From Antedon mediterranea (taxonomy: Eukaryota > Echinodermata > Crinoidea > Comatulida > Antedonidae), in contig NC_092675.1 of the NCBI RefSeq assembly GCF_964355755.1, positions 20,040,912-20,104,911 of the forward strand: a DNA stretch of 64,000 bases, read 5' to 3'. Position 1 is the first letter of the stretch. Every line of letters starts with the position of its first letter. Below the pieces are notes generated by a model. The model was not told the origin of the DNA. It saw nothing but the letters and a program-made list of their open reading frames with translations, and ran no database searches. This document shows positions 53,501 through 60,600 of this stretch, in pieces. Both the position numbers and the translations under genes were made by a program.

Positions 53501-55254
53501 ATCTACAGTATAATAAAGAATAATATTATTGTATTATTAAATTTCAAATGTATTGTCTTGCAGCTAGAGACTATTGGAAGAAACAATACTTTGAAGCTAA
53601 GAAGCAGACAAGCCCACATGAGGAGACGATTAACAAGCTACGACAACAGGTAGAGGGAGCTCACCGTAAACTGATGGCAATGATGGAAGGACGCATACAA
53701 CAAAAGAAGGTGCCACCATCTCAAAAGGTAGTCTAAAGCATCTCTTTGATTATATGATGTGACATTCCCATTAAAGGCCAATTTACACAGATGACCGGTA
53801 ACAAAAATATAGAATCTATGTTATTCATTATTACCATTTACACACAGCACGGAGCGGAAGCGTGGTTTCCGATGAGGATAGATACAAATTCTATGTGGAA
53901 GAAGCTACACGGTTTTCCGCTTGCCGTTACCGCTCGTCTGTAAATTGGACTTAATATTGAGTGCTTTAAAATAATGTTAGGCTGTAATAATGCTGTGTTT
54001 ACAAATCAGGTAGTTGGTACCACAAAACAGGAACTTATTCAAATCTAGTCCGCCATGAACGTAATTGGGTAGCAATTAAAATGTTTGTGTGACCAGCATG
54101 ATTTCCATAGAATTCTGTGTTTATATAACATATACTATACAGCTCAAAATGACTAGTAATGTATCTACCCTGCAAGATGGACAACCATAAGAAACTTGTT
54201 AAAGTAATGTTTATGATGGATTCATTTAGGTGCATCATAGGCGTTTCGTAAACGCACACTAGAACTAGAATTATCACTAGAGGGCAGTAAACTATTTCAA
54301 GTTAAAATCAGAAAGTTTTGAATGTCAGAATATTGTCAAATGTTAATACAATCTGCATTGTTTTGATTTTTAAAACAAAATTAATTGTTTTTTTTACATT
54401 TTTTTCTTCTTCTTCTTCTTCAGAACAATCACAAGATAAATATTGCTAAAGGTCAACATGATCTGGAAGATTTAAGACGGAGAGTTGAAAATGCTAAAAT
54501 GAGGCTGACATCAGAAATGAAAGTAATTGTGTAATTGGGATATTTACTTTTTATCATGTCAGATTTTAAATAAGTCTAAAGCTACACTATCAAACTATGA
54601 TAACTATGATATGTGATGTGCCCAAATATGGTAGTGATATACCCAAATATAGTAGTGATATGACATCATCATGTCCATAAATGGGCACATCACATTTTTT
54701 TTCACATATATTTTGATAGTGTGAACACTGACATGAGGGCACATTATTCCAGTCAACCTTCTTCCAAACTAACGACATTTTAGAATTTCTAATCTGGTTT
54801 TCAAATGAATAAATTTGACCTTAGATGCTTTTCAAAAAGTTTGCAGGTTTCTGGGAAGTACATTTTTTTAGTGTATGTCAATGGGAGGTTTAAACTGTAA
54901 ATAGCCACATTATAATAAACATTGTTGGACAGCAGAAGGCTTTACACTGTTATGTATTTTTTATTTTTTGGTGAAAATGGAAAAATAAGTTTTTTAAAAA
55001 TGTGTTAAGTAATGTATTTTATTTGTTTTCAGCTGAGAAACCAGGCTGAGAAGGAATTAAGAATACTAAAGAATGAGTTAACGCAAAAGAAAATACACGT
55101 TACTCTCACACGTTCCCAGCAGCTTGCAATACTTAAAGAGTCAGAGGAAGGTTTACTATCGTCACGGACACCACATTCCTACATGACCCCTGTACCTCGA
55201 CGCACCCCAGTTGCCCCTAACCACCTTAGACAATCTACGACCTCACATCCTTAG
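29533..55254 (+). CDS. SPATA1: Spermatogenesis-associated protein 1, long form
   Basis: Exons are 29533-29577, 31484-31590, 31757-31874, 35116-35169, 35497-35701, 37462-37911, 38120-38693, 38856-39447, 40999-41131, 41908-42033, 53564-53727, 54424-54522 and 55033-55254. They total 2,889 nt (962 residues) in one frame. Residues 16-108 match the N-terminal SPATA1 domain (LVDLHVYVVP, ISAGFVRVHPEDPLYKLRE, EYVFLRSVGR, KHFLPPY). Residues 760-930 match its C-terminal coiled coil (EEMREQRQAIEQRREEL, ARDYWKKQYFEAKKQ, LRNQAEKELRILKNELTQKK). Between lie a Lys/Gly/Arg-rich exon (177-326), a Pro/Ser/His-rich exon (327-517) and a charged helical exon (518-715) that I cannot match; they account for the length beyond about 460 residues in human. 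Start: the ATG at 29533 gives the shortest exon in frame with the conserved domain. Precise molecular role is unknown; the family is expressed in sperm and ciliated cells. Confidence 0.92.
30188..30525. mobile_element. PIF/Harbinger-like MITE rich in TGACGCAC (MITE-D)
   Basis: 54-bp inverted ends start TGCACTTGTCAATTGTATGA and reach GGGAGAGGTGCGTCAT with very few mismatches. TAA is duplicated at 30185-30187 and 30526-30528, as for PIF/Harbinger. The 338-bp body carries around nine exact TGCGTCA/TGACGCA words in both orientations. It lies in SPATA1 intron 1. The frame at 30310-30501 is chance. Confidence 0.85.
32448..32629. repeat. MITE-C copy 1 (GGCCAATTTACACAG family)
   Basis: The ends AAGGCCAGTTTACACAGAAG and CGTCTGTGTAAATTGGCCAT mirror each other. 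Nested AGCGGAAA/TTTCCGCT and GTAGAATC/GATTCTAC pairs lie inside. It is in SPATA1 intron 3. Confidence 0.78.
33935..34608. mobile_element. Element with TIRs made of GGCCGAGTTGACTT tandem repeats (MITE-E)
   Basis: The left arm (33935-34056) and right arm (34440-34608) are inverted repeats. Each is itself a short tandem array of GGCCGAGTTGACTTG/GGGCCGACTTGACTT units of about 17 bp, with more units on the right. The inner arm parts also match (CGTTCCATACTTT against AATATGGAATGCAAAAAGTA). No target duplication is clear. The 98-residue frame at 34178 is chance. SPATA1 intron 3. Confidence 0.78.
35219..35290. repeat. Minisatellite, unit GGGGTAGATCCA
   Basis: Five to six degenerate copies of a 14-bp unit (AGGGGTAGATCCAG / AGGGACAGATCCAG, alternating) in the SPATA1 intron before the exon at 35497. 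Confidence 0.75.
35795..35930. repeat. Direct repeat, left copy
   Basis: TTATGCCACAGACTTATGGCAT through TAATGGCTGTGTTTGCATGA recurs at 36648-36781 in the same orientation with small gaps. The two lie 0.85 kb apart in SPATA1 intron 5. Origin unknown. Confidence 0.65.
36427..36495. repeat. Inverted repeat ACTGTATGATTAAAAA
   Basis: ACTGTATGATTAAAAA and TTTTTAATCATACAGCA form a stem of about 15 bp around an AT-rich loop. Possibly a small MITE remnant. Confidence 0.5.
36648..36781. repeat. Direct repeat, right copy
   Basis: Partner of 35795-35930, with insertions after TAATTGTGAATG and at AATCAGGGC. Confidence 0.65.
40790..40855 (+). mobile_element. Retroposon 3' tail
   Basis: Ends TTCGTGAATAAATAAAGATTTTGATTGAGT, in the style of a LINE 3' end. 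No coding part. SPATA1 intron 8. Confidence 0.35.
41255..41410. repeat. GTGGGCTTATATCCCAG degenerate tandem repeat
   Basis: Six imperfect copies of (G/A)(G/T)GGCTTATATC separated by 15-30 bp in SPATA1 intron 9. Single related words occur at 36523-36545 and, in reverse, at 11378-11390. Confidence 0.6.
42064..42560 (-). mobile_element. Antisense retroposon 3' region
   Basis: On the minus strand it ends TTGGTTGAATAAATAAATGAAATGAA, a typical truncated LINE tail, preceded by AGTTGCCTCTGACCAATTGTG. No reverse transcriptase frame remains. Confidence 0.5.
42699..42792. repeat. CTGT/CCGT/CCGC tetranucleotide microsatellite
   Basis: TCTGTCTGTCCGTCCG-type repeat grading into CCGCCCGC and back to TCTATC. 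The two overlapping frames here are products of the repeat. Confidence 0.85.
43400..43680. repeat. Two ~85-bp direct repeats around TTTCACGTGTAACGGAGACACC
   Basis: 43400-43480 and 43603-43683 share AATAAAACAATAT, TTCATG, TTTCACGTGTAAC and GAGACACCAAAT, about 200 bp apart, with a third partial copy at 43055-43083. Probably subterminal repeats of the TAGT element. Confidence 0.7.
44747..45273. repeat. ~140-bp tandem array inside the TAGT element
   Basis: Four degenerate units. Each carries CGCGATCTCAATGTGGAGGA, then AGCCAAGCACGTG, then TTTCGGAAAACCC, then GGAGTCGCCGAGCCAGC. Units two to four are spaced 138-141 bp; the first is more diverged and longer. Frames such as 44959-45171 are chance. 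Confidence 0.8.
47507..47559. repeat. MITE-A copy 8, left arm only
   Basis: GCTCTGTTTACACTATTAAA to AATGTGATGTGCCCAA, then an abrupt change into repeat B. Confidence 0.7.
47560..47710 (+). repeat. Repeat B, copy 1
   Basis: TACATAACAACCTTGCTATGAG to ATTTTGTCAAGAG. About 150 bp, inverted copy at 58904-59063. Confidence 0.8.
47711..48030. repeat. MITE-A copy 9, carrying a gypsy fragment
   Basis: The left arm (GTCTACACTATTACACTTTA) runs to 47760; the right part resumes at 47936 with ACATGATGATGTCATACC and ends GATTGTGTAGACAGTGCTTA. Confidence 0.82.
47768..47935 (+). pseudogene. Ty3/gypsy-type pol 3' fragment
   Basis: A 55-codon open frame ending in TAG. It contains KIGERVLLHREHFDGRHKL, then DKYYE, YIVTGINQ and GDVYQLRP. 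This is the pattern of the chromo-like C-terminal region of gypsy-class integrases (G-x-x-V-L-h near the start, then R/K-HKL-x-D-K-W/Y-e-x-x-Y-x-V). Only this end is present, with no upstream pol and no LTR, so it is a dead fragment inside MITE-A copy 9. It starts abruptly after the MITE arm. Confidence 0.7.
49962..50137. promoter_or_regulatory. Cluster of three RFX X-box-like motifs
   Basis: GTTACCATAGCAAA (49962-49975), GATACCATAGTAAC (50072-50085) and GTTACCAAGGCAAT (50124-50137). Each matches 13 of 14 positions of the X-box consensus RYYNYY-WW-RRNRAC. RFX factors drive ciliary genes and the host gene is ciliary/sperm, so an intronic enhancer is plausible. Not tested. Confidence 0.4.
50621..50786. 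repeat. MITE-A copy 10
   Basis: Reverse orientation relative to copies 4-7 (TTTATTTGATAAC arm first). Two CACTACCATATTT words. Ends GATAGTGTAGACGGAGCTT. Confidence 0.83.
51292..51411. repeat. MITE-A copy 11, short form
   Basis: GTACACTATCAAACTTTATG to GTTTGATAGTGTAGACAGAG with a single CACTACCATATTTGGGC word; 120 bp. Confidence 0.83.
53773..53952. repeat. MITE-C copy 2
   Basis: AAAGGCCAATTTACACAGAT to GCTCGTCTGTAAATTGGAC. Matches 32448-32629 in inverted orientation (TTTTCCGCTTGCCGTTACCG against CGGTAAGCGGAAAACC). SPATA1 intron 11. Confidence 0.78.
54274..54287 (+). promoter_or_regulatory. CTCF-like site
   Basis: TCACTAGAGGGCAG differs from the vertebrate CTCF core CCASYAGRKGGCRS at one position. 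A single match in 64 kb may be chance. Confidence 0.3.
54578..54729. repeat. MITE-A copy 12
   Basis: AAAGCTACACTATCAAACTA to TTTTGATAGTGTGAACACTG. The left terminus has lost CTGT. SPATA1 intron 12. Confidence 0.82.
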
Positions 55255-55293
55255 TCATTTCTTTTTTATATAAATTTGAATTTTACATAATGA

Positions 55294-55299
55294 AATAAA
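55294..55299 (+). terminator. SPATA1 poly(A) signal
   Basis: First AATAAA after the stop codon, 40 bp downstream. Confidence 0.6.
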
Positions 55300-55400
55300 G
55301 ATTTATGCTTTCAAATATATATGCATTTTATGTCTACTTAAAGCAGGGATATGATATCTTCAAAGCTGTTTGTCAGATGTTGCTATGGGCCATATACAGT

Positions 55401-55514
55401 AGCTCTGTCTACACTATCAAACTAGTTTGACGAAAAAAGTGTAATGTGCCCAAATATGGTATGGAAACATCACATTATTTTGTCACATAAAGTTTGATAT
55501 TGTAAACAGAGCTT
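55401..55514. repeat. MITE-A copy 13, core-deleted
   Basis: CTCTGTCTACACTATCAAAC to AGTTTGATATTGTAAACAGA. The central CATGTCCATATATGG part is missing (GGTATGGAAACATCAC instead). Confidence 0.82.
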
Positions 55515-55705
55515 TAGACTAAGCAGTAACTAAGCCTAAACAGAATATAATTGAGATGAGTTTAAGCTTGTGTTGGTTATCAGCAAGTATTATACTGTAG
55601 TGTTTGATTTTCAAATTTCATGTTGCCCATTTTTTTTTTCCACAATTATTATTTGTTTAGTTAATTTTCAAATCAAAATGGTAATTTACGTTGCATACAA
55701 ATGTT

Positions 55706-55855
55706 GCACTTATGGCTACCTGTCTATTGACTATAGACATCAAGATGTCTATATGTTCCACTTATGGCTACCTGTCTATTGACTATAGACATCAAGATGT
55801 CTATATGTTCCACTTATGGCTACCTGTCTATTGACTATAGACATCAAGATGTGTA
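55706..55855. repeat. 52-bp tandem repeat, ~2.9 copies
   Basis: The unit begins CTTATGGCTACCTGTCTATT and contains GACTATAGACATCAAGATGT. The copies are nearly identical, so the duplication is recent. Confidence 0.92.
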
Positions 55856-56930
55856 CTACTAAGAATCACAATTGTGCTGCAGTAAATTTTGCCTGCATTT
55901 ATCTATCTATGCCATGCACCAAGTAGTATAAATAGTTGGACTATTCTGTATTCATTTCATAAACAAACTCACTTAATTTTGTGCTAAGGATGTTTAAATG
56001 AGACCCCGGAATTTGCCCATTTTTTAGTTAATGAACATGACATGTTCAGGACATAGTTTTCATCATACAAACATCAAATGATATCAGAGAGTAATGTTTA
56101 TTATTAACAAATGTAATTAAAGTCAATACCTATGTTTACATATTTGTATTTAATAGACTGTGTAAGATATTTATTTTCTTTAATATTTGTATATTAATTC
56201 ACTGTATTTATGTAATATTCTATCTATTGTATATAAAAGTGTATATTATAAATATTGTTTGACTGAAAGCTTTGATCAAATAGAATAAGAGACAAAAATA
56301 ATAATATTACAATAAGTACTTTGTAGGTTAACTCTTAAAATATCAATAAATACAACACTTAAATACTTATACAATAAATGTAATGACAATGTCATTGACA
56401 TCATTATTGAACATTAAATTTTAGAATTGTTTTTACTTTAAAGCTAATTAATAATGGTAGTTTTGAAAAGGTTAGATTTTCTATTCGTTGTCGAAAAAGT
56501 CCTAACGTTGATATATGTGTTCAGTAGGGTCTAAAGAACACATTTCATCAAAAAACCTTTTCTTGCAATTTGTGTGAGAAAAGGGTCATTTTTTAGCTAA
56601 ATCCCATGAACTACTACTTCCCCAAGTACCATTTAATAAGAATGATATTTATTTTATTGGAATAGTTAGAGATACTTTAGCTCTTATTTACTTGATTCTT
56701 TGTATTAACTCTTCCAATACAGGACTGGACCAAACAGATTGAGGTCAAAAGAGTCTCAAATAAAATTAAATAAATTAAAAACATTACCAGAAAACCAACC
56801 ATATTTGGCCAAGGGTGTCCAGTATTAGGAGAGTTGACTGTTACAAATAATTAAATTTTATTTAGACAATAAATTTAAAATAAATAAATTTAAAATAAAT
56901 TTTATTTATTTTATGGCTTTTAATTGTTAT

Positions 56931-56991
56931 AAGTAAACCCTTCTACCCCAGCAGAACTACAGTAGTTCTGCTGGAGTAGAAGGGTTTACTT
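56931..56991. repeat. 61-bp near-perfect palindrome
   Basis: 30-bp arms (56931-56960 and 56962-56991) with one mismatch and a 1-nt centre; core AGAACTACAGTAGTTCT. It could extrude as a cruciform or fold as a hairpin RNA. Confidence 0.95.
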
Positions 56992-57433
56992 ATTATTTTA
57001 AAGAAAACCGTCAACTTTTATTGTCAATAATAAATAAAAAGGTGTACAGTAGTTTATAAAACTAATCAAAGCTTAACACCAACCAAGATAAACTATTGAC
57101 TACCAAGGAGTGTAGAGCTGTTGAAATTGCTTGAATTATTAAAGCAATTTGTCGCCAGTATTTATATAAACATTTTCAAAACTTTTACTCAATATTATGG
57201 TCATGTCATTGACTTCAAGATTTTGCTGAAAAACTATGCAACTTGCACTAGATTTTATTGAAATAAAACACCCAATTATTCTGTACTTTAATATGAACAC
57301 TGCTTTATGATCTTTGAATTATTTATCTGTACCTGTATAAATACAATCACATTTTATTATATTGTATAGTAATAATAAATTCATTTAATTATAAACTGAG
57401 TTTTGTGTTAGAAAGTTAAAGATTTCATTGACT

Positions 57434-57446
57434 ATAGAGGGCGCTA
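57434..57446. promoter_or_regulatory. ATAGAGGGCGCTA motif upstream of CIMAP2
   Basis: Reverse complement of the 13-mer at 29281-29294, 250 bp before the CIMAP2 start codon. Contains the CTCF-type core AGAGGGCGC. Confidence 0.3.
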
Positions 57447-57501
57447 ATCAAAACTTCACAAGCTGCTTCACACAACAACAAGGTGGTCGTCGTCGTCGCG
57501 A

Positions 57502-57515
57502 GCGTACATAGCAAC
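57502..57515 (+). promoter_or_regulatory. Possible X-box, CIMAP2 promoter
   Basis: GCGTACATAGCAAC: perfect right half-site (AGCAAC) and a weak left half, 12 of 14 consensus positions, 180 bp before the start codon. This fits an RFX-controlled ciliary gene. Confidence 0.35.
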
Positions 57516-57695
57516 CGTTCTCAACTACCTGCTTATCTCGTGTTTACGTACTCAGCAGTCTGGTGTTGTGACAAGGATTGTATTTCTACACGGCGAATAT
57601 TACCCACCAAAAACTCATTGGTGCATGGTTTCATTGCTACTGTGCATGTTTACTTAATATTTAATTTTAAAATATAATATTAATTTATAAGCAAG

Positions 57696-60600
57696 ATGAT
57701 GGTTGAAAAACGATTTCAGGGTGCTCCATTTGGAACACAAAAATCACGGTAAGTTGCTTACGTGCTTAAGTTGATATGTGTGAAGTGTAAAGGTACTACT
57801 GTGTACCTCAATAAATGATTTTAACAGGGCTTAGGACCTTCTAGTCTAGGCCCTGTTTGTCTGGGACTTACTACATTAGGGTAACTGTGCCAAGGCCTAG
57901 AAAATTATTTAGATATTTAATCTGGTTAAATTCATTTATACATTCTGATGAATTATAATTTTTCAATATGTATTTATTATATTTAAATTGATCATAATTT
58001 TATAAATGATTTATTATAGCCTATAAGTATAATAAATAATTATAGATAGGCCTACTTTTATTCATTGGTAACAATTTTATAATATAGAAAAATATAATAA
58101 TAGGGAAAAATAATTTAAATGCATACATTATAATATTAAATGTACTTATTTATTTTTAGGTTTGATGTTGCTGGAATTCACCCACAGAGTAAAATGCCTG
58201 GTACCTTCACTCAAGTCAATTCATGCTCAAAATCTATGGACCCACTGGTACAATTATTTTTAATAATTAAAATAAAAAAATAATATTTCCTTCAAGAGTT
58301 TAAATTATTTTATCGGTTTTTATAATTGCATGGAAAATGTCACTGTGTCTTATTTGAATAAGCATGCCACTTAAATAAGTGTCTTATTTGAATAAGCATT
58401 CCATTTAAATAAGTGTCTTATTTAAATAAGCATGCCATTTAAATAAATATCTTATTTGAATAAGTGTAATTTCTCATAGCATCTAATTTGAATAAAAATA
58501 ATGTCTTACTGGAACTCAACTAAATTCATCCTGATTGTATAAATTTCAAATTCTTTCTATTTTCAGCGACGAAAGCTAGGCCCCGGAGTATACAAAACAG
58601 AGGTGGGTGGGTTCAGTAAGAATGCTGTTGACTGGCGGGCTTCTGGACCAGGATGGGCAAGGGCTTACGAGGTATCACGCATGGCTGCACTTCCACATTT
58701 ACTCCACAAGGAACAATGGGAAAAGAAAAGGAAAATTGTAGGTTTTCAAGCATAATTTAAAACTGTGTCTACACTACCAAACTAATTTGACAAAAAAAAC
58801 TGTGATGTGCCCAAATAGTGTAGTGCTATTACATCATCATGGGCATATATTGGCACATCACATTTTTTTGTCATATAAAGTTTGATAGTGTAGACAAGGC
58901 TTAACTCTTGACTCTAGAATCTAGCCATTAACACAATGCAAAATATTAACTTAGGTCAGGGGAAATACATTATGGTTTTGCCATCTACTATTGGTCTTAG
59001 CTTCATTAATTATCAAGACCCATGCACGTAGATTCTCATAGCAAGGTTGCTATGTAGATTGGTATTTGTATAAAGTACAGTATTATCTATAGCTATACCT
59101 CATTCACTTAAGGTTAATATTTATCAGAATTGATCAAAGTGCAGTGGTTTTTTTATTTAAAAAATCATCAATATAATTCACAATTTTGATTTTGTGCTTA
59201 TATGTATATATATATAATCTACAATATTGAACTGTATATGGTATAGATATTATAATGTACCGTATACGCAGTTTCTGATGCACTTTCCGAAAACAGTGGG
59301 GGATCATCTCCTGGAGGGGTGTGCCGATAGGTGCTCCACTGCTGACTGCCGAGGGTCATGAGTTTCTAGCATGAAGACGATATTGGTATTGTCACAATGC
59401 CAACAAAATTGTTTCAATTTAAAATTCAGAAAGACTGTGCTTGTTCAAAGTACTGTATGTGTTAATAACAACTATATAAACACACATTTTTATAATTATG
59501 TCCCAACTATAATATATTTTTCCTATTTCCTATCATAACAGGAGCGTAATCTTGGGCCAGGTTCTTACAACATAAAAGATTTTGTAGAAGTGATTTCTGA
59601 GAAACCAGTTAGCGTTAGTGGAGTTTGTAGCACAAAGGAGCAACGATTTCGATACACAGGAACGGTATGCATATTGATAAGAATAAATACATAATAATAT
59701 TGTACAAATAATAAATTAATGTTGATATAAATACCTTTAAATTAAATCTCGGCTATTTTACATGCATATACTTGTACTACAATTAAGAATTAGGCTACAG
59801 TATGTTCATACTCAGCCCAAGATTCAGTCCAGTGAGATCGTGTGGACAGTTCTTTAGTGTGGACAGTTCTTTAGTGTGGACAGTTCTTTAGTGTGGACAG
59901 TTCTTTAGTGTGGACAGTTCTTTAGTGTGGACATTTCTTTAGTGTGGACAGTTCTTTAGTGTAGACAGTTCTTTAGTGTGGACAGTTCTTTAGTGTGGAC
60001 AGTTCTTTAGTGTGGACAGTTATTTAGTGTAGACAGTTCTTTAGTGTGGACAGTTCTTTAGTGTGGACAGTTCTTTAGTGTGGACAGTTCTTTAGTGTGG
60101 ACAGTTCCTTAGTATGGACAGTTCCTTAGTATGAACGGTTCTATTCTACTCTAACTACACCCATTTTTTAATGATATCCAGCCACTGTGTCATTTAACTC
60201 CAGGCTCATGTGAATGTAGCCTTATTTCTGTTCCACTGTACCATGGTTTTTACACACACCCTTAACCAATTTATTACATTTTCAGAGTGAAGTTCCAGGG
60301 CCAGGAACATACGGTGAAGGTGGTATTCCACATTCAGCATTAGAAAGAAAGGCAAAGCAATCCACAAGTACAGTTGGGATGTTAGATGCGGGGTCTTCAA
60401 CGCCAAGGCATTTGCCGTCTGTGGTAAGAAAATCATCCTGAATTGGATGAATTTTGTTATAAATATTCATCCAAAACGACAGAATTTTAGCTGAATAGAT
60501 CAGGGTGCAGGAATTGTGATAATAAAGATTAATGAAGATAACAACAACAATGATTATTAACTATGATGATCAAAGTAGTGATAGTGATGCCATCACTGGG

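Larger units (their letters stand above)
42034..53563. other. SPATA1 intron 10 (11.5 kb)
   Basis: The largest intron in the window. Order: antisense retroposon tail, CTGT/CCGT microsatellite, 4.3-kb TAGT element, MITE-A copies 8-11 with a repeat-B block and a gypsy fragment, and an RFX-like motif cluster at 49962-50137. From 51412 to 53563 I see nothing except AT-rich DNA and one unexplained GC-richer patch (52420-52560) carrying GGGGCCCT and AGGGGCCC words. Confidence 0.6.
55255..57695. other. SPATA1-CIMAP2 spacer
   Basis: 2.4 kb. The likely SPATA1 poly(A) signal AATAAA is at 55294-55299, 40 bp after the stop. Then come MITE-A copy 13, a 52-bp tandem triplet, AT-rich DNA, a 61-bp palindrome (56931-56991) and a short GC-richer CIMAP2 promoter region (57430-57550). 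The 64-codon frame at 57483 is not a recognised protein. Confidence 0.6.

Noticed and set aside
56931-56991. microRNA precursor
   Set aside because: Arms are near-perfect with a 1-nt centre, leaving no usable loop and none of the usual bulges. Kept as a palindrome only.
59837-60138. CRISPR-like regular repeat
   Set aside because: 18-bp units are contiguous with no unique spacers, inside an animal intron; a minisatellite.
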